Source: Hermatobates lingyangjiaoensis
Taxonomy: Eukaryota > Arthropoda > Insecta > Hemiptera > Hermatobatidae
Direction: 5' to 3'
Assembly (NCBI GenBank): GCA_026182355.1
Contig: JAPFBL010001617.1
Coordinates: forward strand, 5,715,001-5,779,000
Length of the DNA stretch: 64,000 nucleotides
This document shows, in pieces, positions 1 through 11,375 of the stretch; the stretch's first letter is position 1, and the number at the start of each line of letters is the position of its first letter. A program made the translations under genes and the position numbers. The notes beneath the pieces are model-generated. The model was given only the letters and a program-made list of their open reading frames with translations, did not search any database and was not told where the DNA came from.

Positions 1-489
1 CACCTATTAACTTTGCATATATACTTTCCCACCCACCTACCCGCCACTGCACCAACTAACAACTCACACACATAATCCCACACATCACGTACCCTGTTTT
101 TATATTAAGACGTGTACCCAGCTTTTCAGCCATATCACGGATAATAGCAGAACAGATTGATGCTTTTTAGCGTGAAAGCTCTTTCACTGCATCTCGTGGG
201 TACCTCGCTTTATCCTTTGATAAAACTAATGTCAGCATCCGAGATACGCCCGAGGTGGACCACGCAGGCGATCTTCCACGACCCTACATCACATACAACA
301 CCATATGCAGCACAAAACCAAGACAAACCAACCAAGACCTCAACCAGAAAAACACAAAGAAAGACAATCCGCCAGTAAAGCAACTAACACCGTAGAACTA
401 AAAAAAAAACACAACCACTGTGAGTAAACAAAACTCTGCATAAACAAAACTTTCTGCATAAGACCACGAAGCACTAAAAACCTGGACAA

Positions 490-1600
490 CGGCACTGCAC
501 TTAACACAGGTCGCGTCGTGTGACCCCTGGCGTCTTACATAGTCTCCTTATGCTATACATGAACTTAAAAAACTCCTTTCGACCTTGGGTGACGTCTCTT
601 CGATAAGTCTCAGCCACAAACTTCCCAGTGGACATCTCGTTGGCAAACCTCTCACTAGCGTATCTGGGGTACTTCTCCAGAATATGGGACACACTCTCCA
701 GTGGGGCTCCACAGCAACAGCCTGGCTATCACGCCTCTTATACCTGGAGAGGTGCACACGAAAATCACCGTGCCCGCTAAGGACCTGAGCCAGCCAGTGC
801 TCGATTGGTAGGTTGGACATACTTACTCTCGCCTCCACGTTTGGCAGGAATTTGTATGTCCTCCTTCCTACATCACCCTCGTCCCATCTTACCTGCCACA
901 AACGCATTGCCCATTGTTTCAGCTGCTTCTCCCTGTCCCTGACCTCTTCCGGAGAGTAAGCGATCCATCTAGGCCTATACTCTCTCTTCAGGAAGAACAG
1001 CTCTACTCTAAGTTTTACTCTTATATCAATTGGCATGCGTACTGATAGAACCTGTTGAACCTGTGTCGCCAGGACGGAAGTCGTCCTGTATCCCTTGGTA
1101 ACTGCCAAGAGTGCTCTACGCTGATGGGAGATCAAAGTCTTCCAATGTCCAGAGTTCAATACAAGGCCCCAAATTATGGACCATGTAACATTATGGCCTC
1201 ACAAATGGCGCTATACACCTCTGGATCTTGCCCCGATTCCCCAACTTGGCCCGGAGAGCCAACCAACACTCATAAACCTTGCAAGGGCTCTCCCTGCCAT
1301 TTCATTGATATGCTTGACAAAATTAAGCCTCTCACCTATCAGGACTCCTAAATATTTTACTTCCGTCTTGAAACTAATCCTCGTGCCCTCATAAAACACT
1401 CGAGACATGCTTCCTCTACTCAATTTTCCTTTAACATCAGCGCAGAGCACTTACCAAGGGACAACTGCACCTTTGCATACTGACACCATCTATTCACAAT
1501 TGAGAGAGAGTGGTTGGCACACTCTTCTATCTCCCTCCTGGACTCGGCACGCACAACCAGAACCAAATTGAATTTACCAATGGGACGATACAGTAAATTT
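490..1600 (-). mobile_element. R1/jockey-type non-LTR retrotransposon, 3' end of the reverse transcriptase ORF (degenerate)
   Basis: Read on the minus strand, three adjoining pieces in different frames carry the end of a non-LTR reverse transcriptase. About 1600-1440 reads as the thumb-side motif (SRREIEECAN then LSLGKCSALM). 1450-1211 contains VKYLGVLIGERLNF and a following helix. 1159-548 contains the post-RT region with the motif ISHQRRALLAVTKGYRTTS. Frame changes between the pieces and in-frame stops show it is dead. The family assignment comes from these motifs, which are typical of R1/jockey-like elements; the exact clade is not certain. The 5' part, endonuclease and ORF1 are absent. 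Confidence 0.75.
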
Positions 1601-2995
1601 TCTGTTTTCAGAAATTATTTTTTTGATGCTAAAGAACTCACTAAAAAGCCATGAAATTTTTACCAAAAAATTGAACAAAAAATTAACAATTGACAAAAAA
1701 CATTCATGAAATTTGAATTACTTCAAAGAGTAATAAAGCTATAAGAACTGAATATTGATCCTGGACTGATGGTTCACTTGCTAATTTTGTCGTATTTGGT
1801 TACATTTATTTACATTGACTTAGAAACGTTTTGAGTGAATCCACTAAAATATAATTGATGTTTAGAGGTTTATTGAAAAATGTTCGTATAATTTAATATC
1901 ATAATATGAGATGCAAAAGAATAAAATTCTTACATGTAAAAAATCAACGCCAATCAAATAATTTCTGTTGCTTTCCATAGTATAATAGATTTATCTCAGA
2001 AAATTCTCCTCGAATCAATTTATATGTTGCACCCTTGAACAAAACTTAATATTAAATTTAATTTTTTTTGTTTTTATGAATGATATTAAATTTTGGGTAA
2101 TACTGAAGTGTGAGGAATCGACTCTTTTCTATTATGGTCTTGTAAATATCCAGTTTTTTTTTACTATACTAGTCTAATAGTTCATATCTATTATTTTCAA
2201 AAATGTCATGCTTCCTGCTATAAAAGCTTTAAATTATAATGAAAAGCCGGCTTTGAATTTGATTTGAGTATGCAAAACTGGTTAACTACTAATATTGTTT
2301 TTTTCTCAATATGCATTTACAGCAACCTTATAACACGGTATAGCGCAGGAAATTATAACACTTGCTCCGAGTAAATTAGATGTTTGGCAAAGGGAAAGAA
2401 AAGTGATTTTTTAATAAACACTAGCATGCCATGAAATTTCCGGTATAATAATTTTATAAAAGACCAGTAATATATAAAGCATAATTCAAAATTGAACATT
2501 CATTGAAAAATGATAAATGAAATTATCCGATATCTTAAATTCAAAATTATCTTGAAACTTTTTTTCTTACAAGTGTCTGACATTTTTCAGACAAAATAGG
2601 AATATTTTCATCTTTTAAATTGGAAAATTTGTCTTAAAAATTCATTTAGAAGGAGGTCATCTAAACTATGTAATAGATCCCACATGATTGAAACAAATTC
2701 TCTTGTAGGAGATTATTTTGTAACACGAAATCTACCTTTTCGCTTTTCAAAAACGGTATTACTGCTGCAGTTATACTAATGATATTATATATGCATCAGT
2801 GGTGTGATATACAAAAATAAACGTGTATATTGATAAGAGTGTGGAAATCAGTCACTATCTGCACTACCTCCAGGAATGAAAGAGTAATAATACTCTTCCA
2901 TTTAGACATTTCTATTACACCTAAATGGAACATTACATATTATATACCCAAGAAATTTGATATAAAGTTTACTTATAATAAAGTTTAGTGTAGGG
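1590..2995 (-). repeat. Family X interspersed repeat, partial minus-orientation copy
   Basis: This stretch has no gene. It resembles, in reverse orientation, the element at 31393-32950. Shared landmarks are the block around 1600-1700 (TTTTCAGAAA and surroundings), the block near 2870 (CTACCTCCAGGAATGAA), and the end near 2945-2990 (AAATTTGATATAAAG then TAGTGTAGGGCACT). Divergence is considerable. No protein is visible. Family X is my label; I do not recognise it as a named family. Confidence 0.45.
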
Positions 2996-3293
2996 CACTA
3001 CAGGTTTTTTGAATTTTTTTGAATGAATCGACTGAAATTAAATTTAGTCTTGAGGTTTAATAAAAACATTTCAAATGATTTAATGAATTAATATGAGCTG
3101 TAAGAAGAATAGAATTCTGAATTGTAAAAAATGAACGGTAATCAAACATATAATTCCTGATGCTTTCCATGGTATGATGGATTTATCCAACAAAATGCTC
3201 TAACAAATATATATATGTATATATATAATTAACAGTTCAAAATTGAAGATAGGTAGCACAGAAAGTAAAAGAAACACACTTACAGACTCAAAT

Positions 3294-3314
3294 TTTCGGG
3301 TAATCCGTCTTCAG
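3294..3314 (-). ncRNA. Hammerhead-ribozyme-like core
   Basis: The minus strand reads CTGAAGA, then CGGATTACCC (can form a short CGG/CC helix), then GAAA. Stems I and III are not evident, so self-cleavage is not shown. Confidence 0.35.
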
Positions 3315-3972
3315 GAGAAAAGAGAAAGGGAGACCAAGTACATTGTAGAGCACGGCTAGTAACCGACCATATAATTATATATACACGCCACGCCAATCTC
3401 CATAACCTTCCCTTCAATGATTGTTTAGGGTTCAAGTTTTGAGACAACTCTTCAATGATGACACCCAGACCACTTTAAAGGCTACTGACGAAGCCTTCAT
3501 TTGGTTATTGGGTGCAAGAAATTCCCCTAGTATTAATTTAATCAGATAACTTTCTGTATTTATTCATTTATTTATTTATTTTTGTTTTCTGTTTTTTTCT
3601 TCTTTAGTTATTTTATTAAGTTAACTATTTTGGTTTCAATATGCTTTCTTTTTTAACTCATTTTTTAACTTTCTCCGAAAATGTGAATTTCTATTTTTTC
3701 ACATTTTGGCACTCTAGAGATTAGTTTTTACTTGATTTTTCCTGCTGTATTTTGACTATTTCTTACTTCAGCCTTATTTATTAATTTTTAATTTATGATT
3801 TTATCCTTTCCTTTCTCCTTTACTTAAATACCACTTTTATTATTTCATTACTCACTGCTTAAACTGGTCCACGATGATAAGGTGGCTGCACTGTGTGTCA
3901 CTTTGTATCGGTCGGAGGACGCATTCACGTCTCCGCTCCTTCGTTCCTTCTCCGTTTTCTTTTTCTCCTCTA

Positions 3973-3996
3973 CTGAAGACGGCAAAACAGCCGAAA
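3973..3996 (+). ncRNA. Hammerhead-ribozyme-like core
   Basis: The plus strand reads CTGAAGA, then CGGCAAAACAGCC (GGC pairs GCC), then GAAA. It is the mirror partner of the core at 3294-3314 and lies just before a (TA)n tract. Confidence 0.4.
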
Positions 3997-4427
3997 TGAT
4001 CGAAAATCTGTGTGACGAGTGTTAGTCGTCTTTTTTGTGTTGTCTACTTGTAACTTTAATTATTATATATATATATATATATATTTGTTGAAATACTGAC
4101 CAATAGGAAGGTCATCTGACCAATCCAGGAAACATCTGGTGAGGGGTTGAGAAGAGTGGGAGGGAAGAGTGGTATTTTAAAAGGGTGAAAGCCCAGGAAA
4201 GGACTAATGTCTAGAAAGGGATATTTGGGAAAACAAAGGAGTACAGTAAGAAAGAGTAAAAAACTATCAGCTAGCTGTCAACCCGCTTAGAAGAGGCTAT
4301 TGCCCTCGTAACGAAAGTATCAAGTTTTGAAGAGACCGTTACTAATGTTTATAATATTTGATCTATTAAATTTAATTAGAGACGATTCAATAATATTTCT
4401 TAACAACATTGATTTTTCATAGGTAAT

Positions 4428-4479
4428 AAATTTAGCTCCTGTCCACAAAATGGTCCTTGATTGCACAGGAGCTAAATTT
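4428..4479. repeat. Inverted repeat hairpin, 15 bp arms
   Basis: AAATTTAGCTCCTGT at 4428-4442 is followed at 4465-4479 by its exact reverse complement, with a 22 nt loop. It lies in gene-free sequence. It could be a fold-back of a small DNA transposon; no transposase is seen. Confidence 0.6.
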
Positions 4480-5171
4480 TAACTTTAACTTATATTAAAG
4501 TTAAGTGTAGGCCACTCCAGATTTTTTTATACAATTTCAAATTATAATTTTTTATTATTTGTGAGCTAATTATATTTATTTTAGTCAAAGAAACGAGTTA
4601 TTAAAAATGTCAAGCATGACAGTTATATATTTTCATCCTCGCCTGAAGAGTTCAGTCTAAGTATAAAGAAGAACTAAAGGTTAGAGAGAGAAAATAATTT
4701 ATTTTTTAATTACAATTGTAGGAGGGAATGCACTAAAAAGGTTTGTAAGCAACGACTGTATTTAATAGAATTGAATCGATGGCTTGCTTCTATTGCCCTG
4801 TCAACCCAGTAAGCGTAAACAACCCCAACCTCCTAGGGCTGAATAATTCATTGACAGGAGGTGACACGCGTTTCTATTCTCAAACAGTAACTTCATAACT
4901 TTCAGCTATTATTCATAATTTTCTTCTAAAAATAGACCAATCATAGGAAGTATAAAAATTGTTCAAGTATATAAGTGAAGATTGTATCAGACGCAATACT
5001 ATACTTTGTCAGATATGCATTTGTTTTTCCATAGCAATGACAAGTTATATATAATATAATTAATTTATTTCCATAGCAATTCCAACAAATTAAAACTATC
5101 TCTTAGGATAGTTTTTATGTCTTTATTTTAGTCTAGTATTTTTTCATTTTTATTGATTTATGGGGTCATTA

Positions 5172-5290
5172 TTCTAATGGCCATAACTACGCTGAATACA
5201 CTAGTTTCTATTAGATCAGCGAATGTAAAGAACATCGGGCGTGGTTCCTGCTTGGATGGATGGCTCCAGATGTCATTGTCGTCTGTGATA
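5172..5290 (+). pseudogene. 5S rRNA-like sequence (pseudogene or head of a 5S-derived SINE)
   Basis: The segment follows eukaryotic 5S rRNA through most of its length: CATAACTACGCTGAATACA corresponds to the 5' part, AGATCAGCGAATGTAAAG to the middle, and ACATCGGGCGTGGTTCC then GCTTGGATGGATGGCTCC to the internal promoter region and box C. Several substitutions break the family consensus (for example TTCCTGCTTGG where 5S has TTAGTACTTGG), and the 3' strand of helix I is not recognisable. It is therefore a decayed copy rather than a working gene. The neighbouring kilobase has no other gene. Confidence 0.65.
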
Positions 5291-6410
5291 ACATGGTTCG
5301 CCCATGGTTAACGTGACTAAGTCGTAAAATCATCCAAAATTCGCTCCTTGGATACCACAAAGTGCGTAAAAACTATAACGGTGAACATTGGATGATAAAA
5401 AATTAGGGCATTACGTCAACACCATTTACTATAATTTCCAAGAATATTATTTAGATTTCTTAGATAATAAATAATATATCATTGTGTTATTTGTATATTA
5501 TCAACCAAAATTAAAAGAAATGTAATGTTGATTGTACTATATTAAAGAGGAGATAAGTTTTAAGAAGTTGTATTAGGCGATTTTCAGTTAAACAAAACAG
5601 GGTTTAACACCAGTGATTACATTACAATTTTTACATTTTACATATTGATCTTAATTTAAAGTCTCCATAATTATCATAAGAATACTTTTAATGGAATGGT
5701 GTCTGTCCTTTCATTATAATCTTTTAATATTTACTTTTAGTCAACAAATTAAAAATAAACTTTCTGCAATTAAAAGAAATTCTTTTTTTTTACAAAGTTT
5801 TACTTACTTTAAGTTTTGTACAAAGCATTATGGCATTAATTTAGTGACACTTTGATAATAATGGCATCCATGTACCACCTGGTGATAAGGAAGTTTTGTA
5901 AGAGTACTTATTGTTTTATGTTGACTACTGAAAATAACAATTAGGGCTTAAGCTGTTTGAAGAAATAGATGTAGTTAACATAAATAATTGTCTAAAAAGA
6001 TATCGTAAAGCTCATAAAAGTGAATAACATTTTTTTTTTTTATTTAAACCGATAATGAATCTACCCATTAATAATAGAAATCTCTACATCTCTCGTTTAG
6101 AACTTGATGGATGCCATGCTTCGTAATGGTCGCAATGTTTTGATTTGCATTACTAAGGATATGCTATTAACGAAATTAATTATGTATTGTGACTTAGGAA
6201 CGAGGAGGAAAATGGCAGATGTCCTAAGCCCAGTCTGCGCAAGGAAGCCGTCCTTTCTCGAGGTCTCACCATCGCATCTTCGTGTCAGGCCCTTCTCCCG
6301 GCATTTGGTAGTCTCTTCCTTCTCGTCGGTTCTGTCATAACATGTTCGTATAATTAATTTTTGAAATATATTTACTTTACATATTAGTGGTGTTTTCAAT
6401 TTTGTAACGA
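5291..6410. other. No gene recognised
   Basis: AT-rich sequence upstream of the first coding gene. I see no exon, tRNA or classifiable repeat. A missing 5' exon and promoter of the downstream gene might lie here or further upstream. Confidence 0.4.
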
Positions 6411-6666
6411 ATGCCGTTATTTCTACTAGTGGCATCCTATAGAGGACCTGAACAAGGAGAAGACCCGGAAGAATATCTGAACCGACTGAACATGACATCC
6501 AATCTACGCATCTTGGGACCTTCTTGTTTGGCTGCAGGTGCCGTCATGTTAATCACTGGTGGTGCAATCTTCTTACTAAACAGGAGGGCTAAGAAAAGTG
6601 ACACAGCCTTTCATTGTCCCATACATGGTCTCTTTTATCCCATCATACCCGTCCATTCAGAAAGAG
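6411..6666 (+). CDS. Membrane protein gene, exon with transmembrane segment
   Basis: Open from ATG 6411. An alternative acceptor AG lies at 6428-6429, which would start the exon at 6430 with two nucleotides of a split codon. The donor is GAG|GTAGGT, leaving one overhanging base. It encodes the acidic lead-in (GPEQGEDPEEYL), the transmembrane helix and the FHCPIHG patch. Confidence 0.65.
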
Positions 6667-9556
6667 GTAGGTCATTTGAGCTACTACCATTTTGGGACTT
6701 ATAAATATCTAGTATAAAGAGATAATCATGTCAAAAATATGTATGGCTTAGTTTGATCATGAACTCTTACTGAAAAATTGTATTTACTTGAGAAACATTT
6801 TCCAAATTCAGTATGCAATATTCATGAATAATGGAACTGGTGAGTCAACAAATTTGAATTCCATTTCCCTTTAGAATATACAATTCACCTGTAAAGTCAC
6901 GAGTTATGCAATCATTTGTTGTATAGTATTTACTCATGATTAGAATAAAGGAAAGGAACACTAAGTCTCCACACAAAAGATTTTATCCAACGTTGACGCG
7001 TTTCGAACCCTTAGTGTATCCTGAGGATACATCTACAATACAAAATATGAATAAAAAATGTGAAACTGAATCAGGAAAACTCAATCCAAAATATAAACTA
7101 ACATATAAACTAAACAAAATTACTTACCTCCCTTAGTAAGGTGATGGTAACATATAAACTAACTTTTTTCGGATTGAGTTTTTCAGTATTCATACTCTAG
7201 TTTCACATTTCTTATTCGTATTTGATATATAGATGTAACCTGAGGATGAACACTAAGCGTTCGAAAAGTTTTGACATTCGATAAATCTTTTGTGTGGAGA
7301 CTTGGTTTCTCTTATTTCTAATCATCTCTTTTGCAAAGTGACTGGATTTCTATTCTTTCTGTAGAACTTAGCGTTGCAAACCTTCTATCAAAATTTCGAC
7401 TTCAAGAACCCTTCATGTTCCAAATTTTACTGATATAGTTCATGTAATCAAAAAAATAGAAGAAAATTAATCAATATTTGACAATTTTTTTATCATTGAC
7501 AAAACTATTTTTAAAACAAACAAATAGAGCAATCTCAGTTACTGGAGAAAACGAACCTAATTTAATTATTTTTTTATAGACACTCGTACCTTTTCAAACG
7601 TACCTACTCAAGAACTCATAAATATTTACCTATAAGATCTATTTTTAGATGATTTATAAATTTCACAAAAGTATCAACCAATTTAAATAATTACTGAGTA
7701 AACTTATTTGCTAACTTTGAGAAGAAGAAAAAGAAAATTTATTTCTGACAGTGTGGCCTTAAAAGATAATATCCATGAATCTAATAAATTAAAAGAAATA
7801 ATACACGTTCTACAAGTCTTTAGATACAATATAAAGAGTATCTACGTACAAGCTTGAGAGTTAGGGTGACCTAGGGGTAGTAATGGAGTGATTAAGCGCC
7901 TCTAATAGCCTCTAAAGCTCAACTCCGATCAGGGCTGGGCCTGACCACCTTCGTTTCCCATCCTTCCTAATCCTCAAATCCCCTCCTTTTATCCCAGCCC
8001 CAATCTAAGGTGTTATGCGATCCATGCCGAAGGATGGATGATACAGGGGTTTCTGTATTATGAACGGAGCCTCAAGGGCACCAGGCGACCCCCTTGAGTA
8101 AATAGCCTTACTCCGGTATGCGGTGCTCTGCCGGAGCGGACAAAATACCACCGATACAGCTTCAGGGATTTTCCCCTGTAAGGAGAAGGAAATCTGGAGA
8201 CCATTCTCCGGAACCGCAGAGGGTCCAAAAGCGCTAACTAGTGGGAACCTCCCACAAGTGTACCTGAGGACCTGAAGAAGACCATCCCGAAGAAGGAGAA
8301 AGGAAGTTATTTTCTCCCGAGACATAGGGAGCCTGAATGGACATTATCAATGATGGTTTGTGCAGATTCTGCAAAGAGGAATAAACATCGTTGCACCTGC
8401 TGATAACTTGTAAGGCAACTTTGCTGCGGAGAGGCAGGTGCTTCGGGACATTGAAACCATAGAAAAACTTTTACCGCTGGAACCAGCAAAAGTGCTGAGC
8501 TTCTTGGAGGCGTTGAAGCTAACTACTGGGGTACTTTAGTACAGAAGAGGGGAAGTACAATAGTTTTTTTTTTAAGACGCAGTGCTATAATCACCGTCAA
8601 ATAATAAAAATAAAATAAATAGGGTGACCTAGTGGTCAGCGTTGTATCACTGGTCTAAACAAACTTCAGAATAGAAATATTTAGCACTTCCTACGTAGGA
8701 TCACCAAGTAGTTTAGTATTTCAGTCTAGCAGAACTAGATTATGTTGTTAAATATGAATATGTAGGTTTAGATTTTGTTTGCTCCGTTTGAAATTTCAAA
8801 TAGATTAATTCCCAACAGTTATTATATGTATATAATGTTTTTAATTGAAAATAAAGGATTTAATTTGTGACATCCTTGCAGAAGAGAGTAGACAAGTGAT
8901 AAGACTGTGCTGGCGCAGCCCTGGGTCTGTTGAAGGTAGCGAGGTGCCCCAGTGTCCGCACAGTACCAGATGCTCTCTCGCCACTACCCCCACCCCTCTG
9001 CCCAATATCAGCCCTACTCAGTCAGTCAACATATATAATTATTACGATATTTCCTGATATGATATTACGTAATTTTATGAAAGCAGTTTTTTCTTTTATA
9101 TAGAAAGGGTTAAGTTTTTTTTTCTTGTATACCGGGAGTCAGTAAGTCATCAAATATTTATTAATTAAATAAATAAGTAATGAAAACTATTTGGACATGT
9201 TTGGTGCCACTTTGTTTAATTAATCTTCTTTAATTTAAAATGAAAACTTCAAAAAACTTTTTTGAGATTTCAGTCTTATATAACTTATTATTATCAACTT
9301 GTTGTGCAAAAAGTCTATTTGTTTATCCATGAATTGGTATTTTTGCAGTAGCAGGCTAACAACAGACGTGGGACGTAGCTCGGACATGCTGTCAGTTCGA
9401 CTGAGTAACTCAGCTGGGAGATCGCTTTCTGCGAGCTATGACGTGGCGAGTTTTCCCCACTCAAGAGCAGCTTCACCATCTTTCAATCTAACTTTTCACC
9501 ACTTGAACAGCCATCTTCATCCGGATCAACAACTCAGAAGGCACAGCCATCATTGA
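6411..9556 (+). CDS. Small single-pass membrane protein, unknown function (three-exon gene, 5' end uncertain)
   Basis: Joining 6411-6666, 8882-9020 and 9349-9556 keeps one open frame of 200 codons plus stop. Residues about 34-56 form a hydrophobic segment (LRILGPSCLAAGAVMLITGG) followed by basic RRAKK, so the C-terminal part is probably cytosolic. Next comes a possible metal-binding or conserved patch, FHCPIHGLFYPIIP. The tail is rich in Ser and His and ends in RRHSHH. The three exons are more GC-rich than their surroundings. I inferred the junctions: g|aa between exons 1 and 2, and a phase-2 join between exons 2 and 3. The exon 2 donor (GTCAGT) is weak. An acceptor (CTACTAG) at 6429 could mean that an upstream coding exon replaces the first seven residues. 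I do not recognise the family. Intron 1 carries Penelope-like and non-LTR insertions. Confidence 0.6.
6958..7300. mobile_element. Penelope-like end units as an inverted pair inside intron 1
   Basis: The minus-strand copy (about 6958-7030) and the plus-strand copy (about 7205-7310) share AAGTCTCCACACAAAAGAT and its complement, the CGTTCGAAA/TTTCGAAC core region and a CTGAGGAT-type box. Each carries a degenerate hammerhead-like core (minus 7001-7025, plus 7240-7266). The block at 31194-31255 is a better preserved relative. Confidence 0.55.
7240..7266 (+). ncRNA. Degenerate hammerhead-like core
   Basis: CTGAGGA, then TGAACACTAAGCGTTC (GAAC pairs GTTC, imperfect), then GAAA. Position 5 of the CTGANGA box is G. 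Confidence 0.35.
7864..8580 (+). mobile_element. Non-LTR retrotransposon 3' fragment with a zinc-knuckle-like C terminus
   Basis: At 8330-8530 the plus strand reads, across one or two stops, GLCRFCKEE, then TSLHLLITCKA, and further on CFGTLKP. This CxxC...HxxxxC pattern is typical after the RNase H or RT domain of jockey/R1-like elements. The GC content of 7900-8530 is much higher than the surroundings. AGGGTGACCTAG occurs both near 7864 and near 8620 and may mark related repeat ends. The fragment lies inside intron 1 of the membrane protein gene. Confidence 0.55.
8882..9020 (+). CDS. Membrane protein gene, second exon
   Basis: The acceptor is TCCTTGCAG, and the exon begins with two bases completing a codon, which fits the one-base overhang of the preceding exon. 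It encodes QVIRLCWRSPGSVEGSEV followed by a Thr/Pro-rich stretch (LATTPTPLPNISPT). The donor GTCAGT at 9021 is non-consensus, so the end could be a few bases off. Confidence 0.5.
9349..9556 (+). CDS. Membrane protein gene, last exon
   Basis: The acceptor is TTTTTGCAG (an alternative three bases later keeps the frame). The exon is open to TGA at 9554-9556. The product is Ser-rich (SSDMLSVRLSNSAGRSLS) with a His-rich end. AT-rich sequence with several AATAAA-like sites follows. Confidence 0.55.
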
Positions 9557-10980
9557 ATTTCAAAGACAATTCCAAGATTTTAAGTATTTTCAAATAATTC
9601 CGTCCTCTTTTGTATTTTATAAATTTATAAATTCTTTCGAACAGTTTTTCTTGAAATAGATATAATCATTCCTTAAGAAAACACTTGGTGCCTTAAATTG
9701 GTTTTTGTCCAAAGAATTAAATTGACTATAGTGAATACAAAATTATTTATTACCGATGCAAACTGCTATATATTAGCCTCATTTATTTTTTACAATAAAC
9801 AGATAAAAAGTGATTTAGTATAAATTTAAGTAATTACCAATATCGTTTATATGATCACTATAATGCTCAAAAATATATTAGTAACTATTAAAGTTTAGTC
9901 GGAGATTACCTTTCACACCTATGACTCCAAGATGTCTACGAGGTTTCTGACTGTACTGAGTTTGATATGAACACAAATAATTCCACTAATTACAACAAAT
10001 GTATGTTACGTTCCTTTATCGAAGAAATTACAAAATAATACGGGACTGTATTATTAAAAACAATGTATTTTTGTATTTGAAAAGATGACATATTGATTCA
10101 GTGCAACAGTGATATTTTATCGTAAAGATTTGTACAGCATATTATAATAATGAAAAAATATGTAATTATTATTATTATTATTATGCTTTTGAAAGTGTAT
10201 TGAATAATTTCCAAAAGTTCAGCACCTTTTCTATAGGTATAGGTAGACTGTTTTGGAAAAGAGTTAGTAAATTGTTGTAAGCAATTTATTTTTACATAGA
10301 ATCTATAAAAAATGAATGTAGTAGCGATGTATGTTTAATCATGTTAGTTATATGCTTTTGGCTGTGAAATAGTATTATTAGAGTAGGGTCAACCATATCG
10401 CACAAAAGTCAACGAAATAAATGTTCATAAAACTATAACATAAATGCAATTACTGCAAAAAAAAAGAAATATCTAGACCTATTCTATTGTATTGATAAAA
10501 AAGAAGAAGCATATCTGTTTTGAATGAATCATTCCCATAACACACATAGCCTCAAACTGAGCAGAGAACAATTAAACGACAATATTTAAATTTTATACCA
10601 GGAAAAAGACTATAGTAGACTGCAAATTTTAGTAGCCCTGTGTATAAGAGAGTATAAACCTAACCTCAACAACCAGACAACGAGTTTCATCAGAATTTTA
10701 AAGCTACACGCAGGAAACCATCAAAGCAATAACCCTAATTCAGTGACAAACTCATAGTGGTTTAGTGAATTTAAGTAACTATAGGAATCAAACTGGAAAA
10801 CCTGAGATTGTGGAATCTCCAAGACTGTGTAACCCCCACGACCGAGTAACCTTCGAGTCCTCTCAATGTTGTTAATTCCTTAATATGGCGATGTACTAGT
10901 TAGTATTTAGAATATGTATAATAGCTTTTTGATAGTGTTTTTTCTTTATTTAATTTATTAATTAGCTACAATCTTATATC
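9557..10980. other. No gene recognised; AT-rich, short (ATT)n
   Basis: Apart from an (ATT)n run near 10167-10182, I see no coding exon or classifiable element. Confidence 0.4.
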
Positions 10981-10981
10981 T

Positions 10982-11150
10982 CTGAAGATGGTCTATGACG
11001 ACTGAAACGTTGGACAATTTATTGTGGAGTTTTATAGTTAAGAATTATAACTTCGATTAATTTTATGGAGTTCAGTAATAAATCATTTGATGAATTGATG
11101 TATATATTGCCTGAAGGGTTGAAAACTAAGATATATATTAAGATATACTT
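10982..11150 (+). mobile_element. Penelope-like end unit: hammerhead-like core plus start of ORF
   Basis: CTGAAGA (10982-10988), a GGTC...GACT stem, and GAAAC (11004-11008) are followed at 11065 by an ATG opening MEFSNKSFDELMYILPEG. That peptide matches MEFTRKSFGDLLQLVPNE at 18165 on the minus strand. The reading ends in TATA-rich sequence about 85 bp later. Confidence 0.55.
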
Positions 11151-11375
11151 TTGTGATTCTTTAAAAAATAGGACAAATATATTTCCTATTACAGAATTCT
11201 AATGAATCATAGTTTGTACTACTTGCAAATAGCACTTTTAAGTTTTATCGTAAAAAGACGTATTTATCATTTTAATCATGCTGATATATCTAAACGTAAA
11301 ATGATATTTATTTTTATATCCATTCCTATATTGCTTGTTTACATATCTGGATATACATTAAATCTATAAGCGAAA

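Larger units (their letters stand above)
3206..4084. mobile_element. Penelope-like end units in outward-facing pair, flanked by (TA)n
   Basis: The layout is: TA-rich microsatellite (3206-3229), a minus-strand hammerhead-like core (3294-3314), about 650 bp of AT-rich filler, a plus-strand hammerhead-like core (3973-3996), and a second (TA)n (4062-4084). The same arrangement recurs elsewhere in the window next to GIY-YIG endonuclease fragments, which is why I assign it to Penelope-like elements. No GIY-YIG sequence was recognised inside this pair. Confidence 0.5.
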
